From Lingula anatina (taxonomy: Eukaryota; Brachiopoda; Lingulata; Lingulida; Lingulidae): a stretch of DNA of 64,000 nucleotides. Made by a program: the position numbers and the translations under genes. Location of the stretch: NCBI RefSeq assembly GCF_001039355.2, contig NW_019773626.1:457494-521493 (forward strand), written 5' to 3'. Positions 37,077-47,308 of this stretch are shown here, in pieces. The notes below the pieces were generated by a model, which did no database searches, was not told where the DNA came from, and saw only the letters and a list, made by a program, of their open reading frames with translations. Within the stretch, counting starts at the first letter, position 1. Each line of letters begins with the position of its first letter.

Positions 37077-40000
37077 TTAGGCTATGCGTTTGGTTTGGGC
37101 CAAAAGAGATCTAGTTGCCTTGATGTGTGGGTGTGTTTCGTCCTGGCCATGTAACTTGACCTCTTCGTCCATTGCATAGTTTAAATATTTGCTGGCAGCT
37201 TCCATGTCACCTTTCTTCATGTATGTGCGCCCTAAAAGTCGCAGTGAACGAGACAAGTTATCCCTGGTAACATTACCACAGTCGAGTCTTGCACACAGAA
37301 TTCTGTAATACGTGACAGATGTACTGTGCAACTCTATTGCATCATCAAGCTTTCCCCACATTTCGTATGCGAGGCCGCAACTGTAATAGCACTGTGCTAC
37401 GTTTTCATTCACACAGTCCGGACCAAACACCATTTGCTGGTAAGTTAAAGTTTTATTACAGTAGTTGATGGACGCTTGGTAGTCTCCAACTTTTCTGTAA
37501 GCTCTCCACAGTAGTCTAAACGTTACAAAGATCATATTTTCTGGGATCCTGCTGTTTGTGCTCTCCTTCAAAATACGCTCTGCACTTTTCAAAGTATCGA
37601 TGACGTCTTGCCACCTTGACTCTTTTTCGTAGTCTTTTCCCAAAGTAAGTAAGTGCCGGAACTCTTCCACCACTGTTTCATCCGTGCCGTCACCATGCCA
37701 AATTGGTAAAGTTTTATCGGTTGTTGATGGAGCCAAATATTTCTTTTTATCCTGCTCATTTCTCTTCTCATTCAGTTTGATTTTCATTTCTTTTAGTTCG
37801 GTATCTTTCTTATCAAGCCTCTGCTGAAGATCGTGGCACTGTCGCTCCACGTCCGCCGTACCCGCTTCATACTGGTTCAACTTCGCTTCGCATTGCTTGA
37901 TGTGCATTTCCTGCTGAACCAAGGCCTCGTCTTTCATTCTGCTTACTTCTTGCGCATCTTCCAACTTTGTCTTCAATTCTGCGTTCGCATTCTCTAGATC
38001 ACTGTATGTTGGACGGGAGTTTCCTTCCGGAACTGAAAAGATGAAAAAATAATTTTGAAAATTTAACGTATTTATTACGTATACGTACATGTACCTGCTC
38101 ATTTCACAAGAACTTAAACCCGCTTTAGAAATAGCATTGACATATCTGGGAATGGCCACTGTGAGTCTTATCCCCTCTCTCCAGCTAGGTCAGCCCCCCT
38201 TTCCCCGTCGGCAGGTACCCTCCTCCAAAAAGGATAGCAAGCGAAAGAAAATATAACAACTTTAGTGATATTGGCCTTTTCTTCTACTTCATATTGCAGA
38301 GTGAATTAAGAATACAAAACTTTTTTACTTTCGAAGAATTAAGGATATACCCGCTTCATACTGGTTCAACTTCGCTTCGCATTGCTTGATGTGCATTTCC
38401 TGCTGAACCAAGGCCTCGTCTTTCATTCTGATTACTTCTTGAGCATCTTCCAACTTTGTCTTCAATTCTGCGTTCGCAGTCTCTAGATCACTGTATGTTG
38501 GACGGGAGTTTCCTTCCGGAACTGAAAAGATGAAAAAAAAAAATTGAAAATTTAACGTATCAGGCCCGTAGCCAGGGGGATTCGGGGGTTCGAATGAACC
38601 CCCTTTTTTGGCGGGAAAAGGTCCCCTCTGGGTAAAATCTAGGTACATGAAGGTTTTATGGTAAAAAGTCCACTTTTTCAGAAAAAGAACCCCCCTTTTG
38701 AAATTGCTGGCTATGGGCTGCGTATTAATTACGTATACGTACATGTACCTGCTCATTTCACAAGAACTTAAACCCGCTTTAGAAATAGCATTGCCATATC
38801 TGGGAATGGCCACTGTGGGTCTTATCCCCTTATCCAGCTAGGTCAACCCCCCCCCCTTTCCCCGTCGGCAGGTACCCTCCTCCAAAAAGGATAGCAAGCG
38901 AAAGAAAATATAACAACTTTAGTGATATTGGCCTTTTCTACTAATTCATATTGCAGAGTGAATTAAGAATACAAAACTTTTTTATTTTCGAAGAATTTGG
39001 GATCCGCTAGTCATAGTGAATCCATTTGGCATCGATAGCTTGTGTAAAATAATACATCAGTGTTCTAATGTACTTTCTATTTTCATTTTATTTGCGATAC
39101 TCACCTCCTAGTGACAAGAACAGTTTCTTCTCAAAATCAAATTCATTGTATCTAATATGAGTCAAGCGCCGCATATTTCTGGGTAAATCTTTCAAGGAGG
39201 CGTCCATCAAGATAGGAACGATGATGTCTTCACTCGTCTCGGCAGCCTTATGCAGCGCCACATCTCTTTCATGCTTGCACCAAGGACTAGTAAGAAAGTC
39301 TTTTGAAAGAAAACAGATAACGTATGTGCACTTTTCAAGAGCTTCGTCAATGCAAGTCACTGTTGTAGTACCTGCTCGGAAATCCTTCTTTGAGTAGCAG
39401 CAGCTGACGCCCCTTTTCTCCAATGTGTCCATGACACTTTCCACAAACTCAGCATCAACCTTACTATGTACCAAGAACGCATGGTATTTGTTTTGATAAA
39501 GTACACCCCTGTAAAAAGCAACATAACTTTTTGAATTTGATGCCCGCAATACGCATTAGCAGAAAAAAATGACAATAAGATGGAATATATTTAAGAATAA
39601 AAAGGAATAAAATGAACTGGTAATAAGATTAAAATGTTGTGAAATAAAAAATAATTCAAAGATTTTTAAAAATAAATAATAATAATTATAATAGTTATTA
39701 TAACGATTATATTATTACAATCGATTTTTTATATTTTCAATAACTGAAGAATTGATTTTGTTAGCTTTTACTTTTTTGTAGATTTTTCTAATATTTGTCT
39801 ATACATACAATTTCAAAACCACGACAAGAAAATTAGGGTAAACAGAAAAATGAAAAACATTTACATCAGTTATTCATGTACCTATTTTCTTTAATGTGCG
39901 TATTGAAAAAAAAGAGGCAGAACAACCGCCATTCATGATCAATCACATAAAAGATATTAAATTTACCCAAATCTTCTTATAGATTAAAACTTATGGACTG

Positions 40001-40208
40001 AATTAAGCAACATGACAAGATATTCGCAGTTTCATTTACATTTCCCCCTTCATTAGTTTACTTACTTATATTCCGTCGTATTGAACTCCGTCAAAGATCT
40101 GTCAGTATAATTGACAACATTAGTTGATGTGTCGCCATTAGATGAAGAGAAGTCCATCTCTCTGAGAGAGAGATTGCCCGTACTCGAGGTTATGGCGAAG
40201 AGCTCCAT
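37077..40208 (-). CDS. TIR - coiled-coil - TPR protein
   Basis: Three exons join in frame: 40208-40066, 39508-39105 and 38032-37077 (1503 nt, 500 aa). Residues 1-47 are an N/S/T-rich leader without a signal peptide. Residues about 48-180 form a TIR domain: YHAFLVHSKVDAEFVE (box 1), CYSKKDFRAGTT (BB-loop region, usually RDxxPG), CTYVICFLSKDF, and SPWCKHE, where the glutamate occupies the place of the catalytic residue in NADase-type TIRs. Residues about 190-300 are coiled coil. Residues about 320-495 carry TPR-like helical pairs (YEKESRWQDVIDTLKSAERI, YRKVGDYQASINYCNKTL, YEMWGKLDDAIELH, YMKKGDMEAASKYLNYAM), similar to kinesin-light-chain TPRs. It is expected to be a cytoplasmic immune or cell-death adaptor or enzyme. 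A partial copy of exon 3 lies between exons 2 and 3. The truncated paralogue sits about 7 kb downstream in the direction of transcription. Confidence 0.85.
37859..38998. repeat. Tandem duplication of the exon 3 start plus intron (TIR gene)
   Basis: Unit A 37859-38340 (482 bp) and unit B 38348-38998 (651 bp) are nearly identical apart from a 160-bp transposon in B. Each unit contains the acceptor and first ~60 codons of exon 3 and the intron behind it. In unit B the frame (acceptor at 38522-38524, coding from 38521) leaves the duplicated coding sequence at its end and stops at 38325 after ISLILRK. Splicing into B would make a TIR plus short coiled-coil product; skipping B gives the full protein. 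Confidence 0.85.
38561..38720 (-). mobile_element. Non-autonomous TIR transposon, copy 1 (5-bp TSD)
   Basis: A 160-bp element starting CAGGCCCGTAGCCAG and ending CTGGCTATGGGCTG, flanked on both sides by CGTAT (38556-38560 and 38721-38725). The paralogous site in unit A (about 38060-38080) is empty and has one CGTAT. It is the same family as 56976-57140, in the opposite orientation. A 5-bp duplication with ends beginning CAGG would suit hAT-related elements of the hAT5 type; the superfamily is inference. Confidence 0.9.
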
Positions 40209-40780
40209 TCTGTAACAAATCGACGAGAGTTATTTTGCACACTACATCTTATAAATACGGCATATAAGTGTAAAATGTGTCTTTCCCTAAATCCCGAATC
40301 CTTGAGTTAGACGTAAACACACGTACACACACAGGTAATGATGTATAAAATTCATTATTTCAAAATGCATTACATGTACGATGATAACTTGAATGGATTG
40401 AAAATGACACAGTACCCTGGACACACACGCACCCATGATAAACCTCGCTTGATCAAGATTTAGACAGTCTCACTTACAGTCTACCTTTCCAAAGTTCATG
40501 ACTATAGGACAATATGTTCAGCCTACTCGTGGCTGAACAAATAAAAAGCAACTTTAGTTTAAAACTGAGGGACAGGTACAAACAAATAAACCAAATCAAC
40601 AAATTCGGGTAATTCACCGCATGTACCCATATTTGGCTAAGCAGGCCTATACTGAGGTACGTAAATCTGTGACACACAAGCAGCTATTTCATCACACATT
40701 TTCCACGTGGATGGATGACAATAGCCTGTCGATGTATGCATATGTTAGTTATTCTAAATATCAATATATTATACATTATA

Positions 40781-42200
40781 GTAGGGGAGCCAAGGCAAAA
40801 AATTAGGGCGAAAAAAAAATTTTATGATATAAAATTTTTGAATACATGGTCAGAGAGCCTGATATCTGGGGTTTATGAATCTGCTTATTGGACAAATAGG
40901 CTCAATTGCGAAAGTGCCCAAAAATCCAAGATGGCCGCCATCCCTTATGAATATGCAAAAAATGCACAAATTGTGAAAAATGATTGATATTTTCAGTTTG
41001 TTTCAGGGTAGATGTTTTTTATTGCCCATATATTGTGGAAATATGCACTGTCTGATGATCTGTAGCAGAAATTGGTCAATTGGATTCAAAATGGCCGTTC
41101 TATCCAAGATGGCGGCCAATATTTCAACATTTTTTGCAATTAAATCCTCTTTTCATTGATCTAGAATTTCTTTCAATCATGCTATGAGCAAACATTTATC
41201 AAATAAAGATTGCCCCTACTATTTCCTACATTTGTACCATCTATGTATAATAAAGAGGCTTTGTGAATACAAAAAAATCCAATATGGCCACCATACACCC
41301 CTTACCATTATGAGTCAAGGGTACCATCTGTCTTTTATAGAAAAGTTCAAATATCTACTTTAATGAAGCAAATGCTATTTCTATTCTACAATTTTTGGGT
41401 AAAGGGTAATTGCTTCAATATTTTAAAGGTATATTCAAAGAGCTACTTAATCCAAGATGGCTACTTTATCCAAGATGGCGGCCAAATTTTCGCAAGTTTT
41501 TGCAAAGAAGTCATGGTTTCTGTAATCTAGAACTACTTTCAATCATGGAAAAAGCTAAATTTTATCAAATATAGAATCTCTCCAATACTATGTGCATTTT
41601 TTGCTATCTGAATGCATAATTAAAGTTTGATGATTAGAGAAAAATCCAATATGGCTGCCATACACCTCTTACCAATATGAGTCAAAGGCGAAACATATAT
41701 ATCAAAAGTTGGTATATTTCTTTTAACGAATTATATTATACTTTCATTTTAAAACATATGGGTAAAGTGCACTTGTTTTAATTTTATAAAGGTTAATTAT
41801 AGATTGCCTATTAATCCAATATGGCCACTCTATCCAAGATGGCAGCCAAAATTTGACCAATTTTGCAATTTAATCCCCTTTCTTTTCGTCAGAATTTCTT
41901 TCAATATTCTAGAAACAAAATTTCATCAAACATAGATACTCTACCCTAACTTCCTGCATTTTTTTACTGTCTATATACAGAATGAAGGCTTTATGCTTAT
42001 AGAAACACCCAAAATGGCCACCATAAATCCCTTATCATTACGTACATGTACCCTCATATGAAACAAAGCCACGTATCTCATCAAAAGTTGAAATATCTCC
42101 TTTGATGAAGTACATTTCATTTTTATTTTACAATATATGGGTATATGAGGATTTTTTCACTTTTTGCAGATAAATTTAAGATGGCATGTTTATTCACAGT
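40781..42200 (+). repeat. Left arm of the fold-back element, YY1-like site array
   Basis: About four ~360-bp units. Sites matching or close to AAGATGGCGGCC occur near 40928, 41087, 41107, 41283, 41455, 41474, 41647, 41820, 41836, 42009 and 42174, commonly as pairs about 18-19 bases apart. AANATGGCGGC is the established YY1/Pho-type binding core; binding here is inference. Confidence 0.75.
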
Positions 42201-42485
42201 CAATTATTTACAAGTTTCTTCACATTCATATGCATGTTCTTGGACTATTGTATTTTATAGCATAACAACTATGTTGTCAAAGTACATGTTTAGAATAACA
42301 TCATTATCTATTTATTTGTTTATCAAAAAGAAGCTTAAAGGTTTTGTGCAATAATAATTCCGATTCCATGCAAATTTCACTTCTTGGAATCAAAGGTAAA
42401 CTCATATTTTATTGAAACTTCAAACAACATTTATTGAACTATGCAATAGATACTTGTTTCATTTATTAATTGGTGTTTTATTTAG

Positions 42486-42901
42486 TTACCTCTGCCAAGG
42501 ACGTTATGTTTTCACTCCTGTTTGCTTGTTTGTTTCTTTGTTTGTTTGTCATCAACATGACCCAAAAGGTTATGAATGAATTTTGATGGAATTTTCAGGG
42601 TAGGTCAGAAATGGGTTAACTTAGAAGTGTTTAGTTTTTGGTGGTGATCTGGATCAATAATCAATCAAAAATAAAAAATAAAAAAATTAAGTTATGGACT
42701 GATTTTGATGAAATTTTCAGGAGCTGTCAGAAGTGGGCCAAGGAACAGATGATTAGTTTTTGGTGGTGATCCGGGTCAATAATCAATCAATAATAAAAAA
42801 AACTAAATCATTATAGAATGAAAATATAGGGGTGAAATGGCATTGGGTGGAGACTTTGCTGCCTTGGCGGAGGTCTGCGCTCTCGGAGTGCTTTTCTAGT
42901 T
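42486..42901. mobile_element. Inverted-repeat element with ACCTCTGCCAAGG / CCTTGGCGGAGGT ends
   Basis: The segment starts ACCTCTGCCAAGGACGTTATG and ends GCCTTGGCGGAGGTCTGCGC plus CTCGGAGTGCT. It contains a duplicated core (TTTGATGAAATTTTCAG ... TTTTTGGTGGTGATC) at about 42569-42664 and 42693-42790. I recognise this as a repeat family widespread in animal genomes but cannot name it. It sits inside the fold-back element. Confidence 0.7.
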
Positions 42902-43999
42902 GCAATTAATTTTTGGGAATACAGATGGTGGCAACAACTATGCATTTTGCTGTTTAGCAGTTTATTATGTCCCACATTATTAAGTTTAGTATGCAAAATT
43001 TTATTGCGGCTATATTGCAGAACTAATATTACAGCAAATTCGAAGGAAGGAATTGCAATTTGCAGCAATATTGCAGCAAATTTGCAACTGGCCTGATATT
43101 TTGGTAAGGGTAAAGCTCATAAAGTATATAAATGAAGAGCATCCTCAGTTGGGAAGAGAAACCTAAGATCTGCTGTGCAAGAAGCAAATATGCAGGGCCT
43201 TTGGTCATAGCTAAAGACCCAAAAATCCATATAGCTGTACAAAAATCAAGCGCGCCTCTTCTATAATACCATGTTACTGTAAGGTGGTGACATTCCCCTC
43301 CATGCTGGAAAATATTATAAAATGCCAAGCACTTGCACTTCCCATGCTTATAAGGAGAGTTGATGAAACTACACCCAGTAAGCTCATAAATTGTACTCAA
43401 ACCACATCCATGTGGACCATAAGTGCTTCATGTAAGACAAAGATCAATGTGTAAATTGGAAGAAATCTTCCAATTTTCGCAGCCTGCAGTGACCTATGTT
43501 ATGGCTAGTTTCTGAGGAATATACCCATGATCTCTTTACCAATATGCTTAATGAAATACCCAAGTTCTAAATGCTCCAAATCTCCAATCCACTGTAACAC
43601 CATGTTTCCTCAGGAGGAATCTGAGACGCGTCGGATCCTTTAAAATACCAACAAAAATTTTTGACTACAAATACAACTCAAAAGACATTCAAGCAATCTT
43701 GATAAGTATAAGGTGGCAAAATAAGTTTGTTTCCTCATGTTGTAGTGAGTGGTGACCTCCAAATACGTTTGGTGCAATCGCTAAAGTATTAAACCAGCGT
43801 TCATAGATACCCGCACTTATCTGCACACATGCGCAGTAAGATCTGTACAGGTGTTGATTCCGGTAAGTTATCGCGCTTAGAAATCCACCTCGCTTGCAGG
43901 ATTTTGAAAATGCGCATTACAAAAATCCTCTTGCGTTCACACTACTGCATTTATTCGAATTGTGACCTAATTCGCAATTTATCCGGATAAATGAGCGTA

Positions 44000-44580
44000 G
44001 TGTGAATGGGGTATTAGTTTCCACTCTCCTTTGGGAAAAGAAAATCTGATCGCCAAGCACAAAAAGATTTTTCACCCATGGGCAATGTACTGAAGCTAAG
44101 ATCTAATAAGATCTTAGACTGAAGGAACCATAACATAAGGTACTCGAGATGTATTATTTGGACACGTGGATCTTGTCCCTGTATCTACTATGCTGATTTG
44201 AACTGGTGAAACCTGTGGAAGATATTGTATCCTTACAAGGCAGCAGGATGGTGGAGGATTCATAATGTTAAGAGATAGGCACACACATGACCACAGATTG
44301 TCCTTGGTTGTTTTTCTATGACCCTTTAACAGTGCTAGATACAGGGAAAAAGTATTGTTCAATGTAGTGTCCCTACATATTCAGGTTGTACATCTAATAG
44401 CAACTCATTTTTATGGACAAAAAAGGCATGCCCCCGCAGAGAACTACAAATGTGCTAACAACATGGTAAGTTTGGTATGGCCATCAGCTTCTCCAAGCCT
44501 TTTTCCAAAAGATAACTGTCAGGACAGCATCCAGAGGTGTAGAAACATGTTATAGTTGGAGAGAGCTTGGCAGGAATGAT
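44000..44580 (+). pseudogene. Decayed Tc1/mariner-like transposase segment
   Basis: Fragments in shifting frames echo the Tc1 DDE transposase: a GGGFIML-like stretch near 44242-44270 (family GGGSIMLWG) and, near 44475-44512, VWPSASPSLFPKDN (family DWPSQSPDLNPIEN). Intervening codons are disrupted by frameshifts and no intact frame remains. It lies in the middle of the fold-back element and could be a nested insertion or the remnant of its own transposase. Confidence 0.5.
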
Positions 44581-45239
44581 GGATGAACATTCCACATTTT
44601 TTTAAAATTTGTGATCCAAAAAATTCATACAAGAAAAAAATTCAATTAATTATTCCTTCATTAGATAGGCGCTTTAAATTGAAAACATCTGTTTGTAATC
44701 CTAGGCCTGTTTTACCTCTGAAATCAAGTTTTAAAGGTCCACATCATCTAAATAGGCCCAACTTAATATTAATTGTTAAGTTAAAAGTAATGTTCCATGG
44801 CAACATTATAGTAACATACATGCCTGTCGTGTCCGATATCAAGATAAAAAAGATATTTAATGAGGCCACATGATGTAACCTGTTCCGATGAGAATTGATA
44901 CCTTTGGAAGAGAAAAGGAGAAGAGGAGAGGAGATTTGGAAAGACGGAGCAGATGTTTTTTCAAGAAGTTAGGAGTTGGAGACTTAGAAACGTCAACGAA
45001 TAAATCGTTTAACTGGTCATTATGTGGACTTGGGTTTTCTTTGTGCGACCTTATGTAAATCTGACATGAAGCGTGGAATCTTTAGATTGCATTATCCACT
45101 AAGTTAGTCGAAATTGCAATGTCCTATTTCAAGCCCACACTTGAATTAAGCATCCTAAATTTTTAAAGTTTATGACATTCACTCCATATATATAAAAAGT
45201 ACATTACATGTCATCTTGAAATGACAAGTGTTGGATGTC

Positions 45240-46576
45240 GAAAAATATACTTCATTAAATTAGAGATTGCAACTATCAGTAAAGTACACATGGTACCATT
45301 GATTTGTAATGGTAAGGGGTATAAGGTAGCCACATTGGATTTTTCTCTAATGAAAAAGGCCTAATCATATTCTTTACAGATATTAAAATGTAGGAAATAT
45401 TTAAGAGAATTTATATTTCTTGAAATATTGCATTTTACCGTGGTTGAAATAATTCTAGATTATATAACGTGTGCCTCAGTTGCGAAAATTGTTAAAATAA
45501 TGGCAGCCATCTTGGATAAAGAAGCCATATTGAAAAAAGATATGGTCTTAGCTTTACCTTTAAAAATAAACAATTGTCCTTTACCAATAAACTGCAAGGA
45601 AACATGAAATATACTTCATTAAAGAAGATATTTAATCTTGCAAATAAGGTGCATGCTGTTCGCACCTTTGGGCCATAACGGTCGCGTGCATGGTGGCCAT
45701 GTTGGATTTTTTTCTAATCATAAAGCTTCATACTGAACAGAGAGAGGAAATACAGGTCATACTGTACATAATTTATATTTGATGGTGTGTTGCTTCTATC
45801 ATGATTGAAAGTAATTCTAGATTAAATAAAACATGACTCCACTGCAAAAATTGGCAAATCTTTGGCCGCCATCTTGAATAAAGCAGCCATCTTGGGTCAA
45901 GACACCATCTCAAATTTACCTTTAAAATTTAAAACAGTTGACCTTTACCTGCATATTGTAAAATAAAAATGAAATATACTTCATTTAATAAGGTATTTCA
46001 ACTTTCAAAAAGATATACATTGTGCTTCTGACTCATAATGGTGAGGGGTGTGTGGCGGCCATATTGGATTTTTCTCTTAATCAAAAAGCCTCCATAGTGC
46101 ATACAGACAACAGAAATGTGAAAAATATTCTAGAAAAGCTATATGTGATGACAGTTTGCTTATGTCATGATTAAAATAAATTCTAGATTGAAGAAAACAT
46201 GACTTAATTGCAAAAATTAGTGAAATATTGTCCGCCATCTTGGATGAAGCGGCCATTTTGAATCTAATTGACAAATTATTGCAACAGATCACCAGGAAGG
46301 GCATATTTCCACAATATAAACACAATAAAAGTAATCTACACTCTAGCAAATAAATAATATTAATCACTTTTCATAATTGATGCTTATTCTGTGCATTCAC
46401 CATGGCTGGCGGCCATCTTGGATTTTTGGGCACTTTCGCAATTGAGCCCATTTGTCCAATAAGCAGATTCATAAACCCCAGGTATCAGGCTCTCCAACGA
46501 TATGTTCGAAAATTTTATATCATTAAATTTTTTTTACTACCCTTTTTTGAAGGCTTTTGGAGTTTGGCTCCCCTAC
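45240..46576 (-). repeat. Right arm of the fold-back element, YY1-like site array
   Basis: This is the reverse complement of the left arm. GGCCGCCATCTTGG-type sites occur near 45492, 45524, 45694, 45866, 45889, 46050, 46230, 46250 and 46410, with the same pairing and ~360-bp period. Confidence 0.75.
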
Positions 46577-47076
46577 TATTATATATTTGTTGTATATCAA
46601 AACGCGCTGACCTCACTTGCCAGTCTGATACAAAGAAGGTGAAACCAGGCGAAAAATGGCGTCCGGACGTAATGGAAATTCCAATACTCAGATTAAGACG
46701 GGTGAAAGAAGGGGAACCCCCAATGGTCATGGACACTAAAGATAAATAATCATAGGGCCTATTCAACAGCTTTCCAGCAAATGCCATCAAATATAAAGTG
46801 CCTCGTAGTTATTTTCGTTGCTAACTCGATATAGCTATAGCCCTACTGTTGAAAATCGCGTAAACAACTCTCTTTGCAGAGAACAGGCAGTGCATAAGCG
46901 TACCTTGTAATTGATCTGAGACGCGTTTCTTCCTGGTCGTGGGGGATCAACCAGCAGCAGGCGACGACGGGGAATCCCCGAAAATTCAGTTGACGCAATA
47001 TTCCGGTTCCCCTGAGGACCTTGTAATAAAATCTCCCTTTTTTCTTTGCCGTTTGTAGGCAGGACAGCAGTGGACA

Positions 47077-47211
47077 TGGGCGTCCGCAGGGGGGGGGTCT
47101 ATGGGGTCACTTGGAATTTTGGCGGGCACGTTAATTGCGGGTACCCAGCCAATCATTAACTCCCCCTTCAATGACTTTGACCCCCACTGGAATATTTTCT
47201 GCGGACGCCCA
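47077..47211. mobile_element. Short MITE with 13-bp perfect terminal inverted repeats
   Basis: It begins TGGGCGTCCGCAG and ends CTGCGGACGCCCA, a perfect 13-bp inverted pair, and is 135 bp long. No clear target-site duplication and no coding capacity. Confidence 0.7.
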
Positions 47212-47249
47212 ATCAAGTTGATTAGACGGGGTGCACTTTAACGAGAATC

Positions 47250-47308
47250 TCCGAATAGATAGATCGATCCTGCTGGTACGATAAAACTTATCTGAACACA
47301 GCCTTACA
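47250..47308. mobile_element. MITE end related to the 8319-8546 element
   Basis: The segment GATAGATCGATCCTGCTGG ... CTGAACACAGCC matches the right end of the 8319-8546 element (GATAGATCGATCCTGCTAGG ... CTGAACACCGC). The left half is not recognisable. Confidence 0.55.

Larger units (their letters stand above)
40781..46576. mobile_element. Fold-back transposon with long, internally repeated inverted arms
   Basis: The outer ends are GTAGGGGAGCCAA and TTGGCTCCCCTAC. The left arm (about 40781-42200) and right arm (about 45240-46576) are reverse complements at roughly 80-90% by eye. Each arm is itself built of about four ~360-bp tandem units; the GGCC(A/G)CCAT landmark recurs at about 40930, 41285, 41650 and 42012, and mirrored at about 45327, 45700, 46053 and 46412. 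No intact transposase frame is present. The interior (42.2-45.2 kb) holds an older repeat at 42486-42901, a small fold-back at about 43920-44020 and a decayed Tc1-like segment. The target duplication is unclear, possibly TA. The architecture resembles fold-back classes such as sea urchin TU or Drosophila Galileo; I cannot assign a family. Confidence 0.8.

Noticed and set aside
38600-38620. GGGTTCGAATGAAC inside the MITE, suggesting a tRNA-derived SINE
   Set aside because: The element has clean terminal inverted repeats and 5-bp TSDs, so it is a DNA transposon; no A box precedes it.
42811-43400. Minus-strand frames of 85 and 123 codons within the fold-back element
   Set aside because: They cross the boundary of a known-looking repeat and show no transposase motif.
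46402-46749. 115-codon plus frame starting in the right arm of the fold-back element
   Set aside because: The first half is transposon arm sequence and the rest has no family resemblance.
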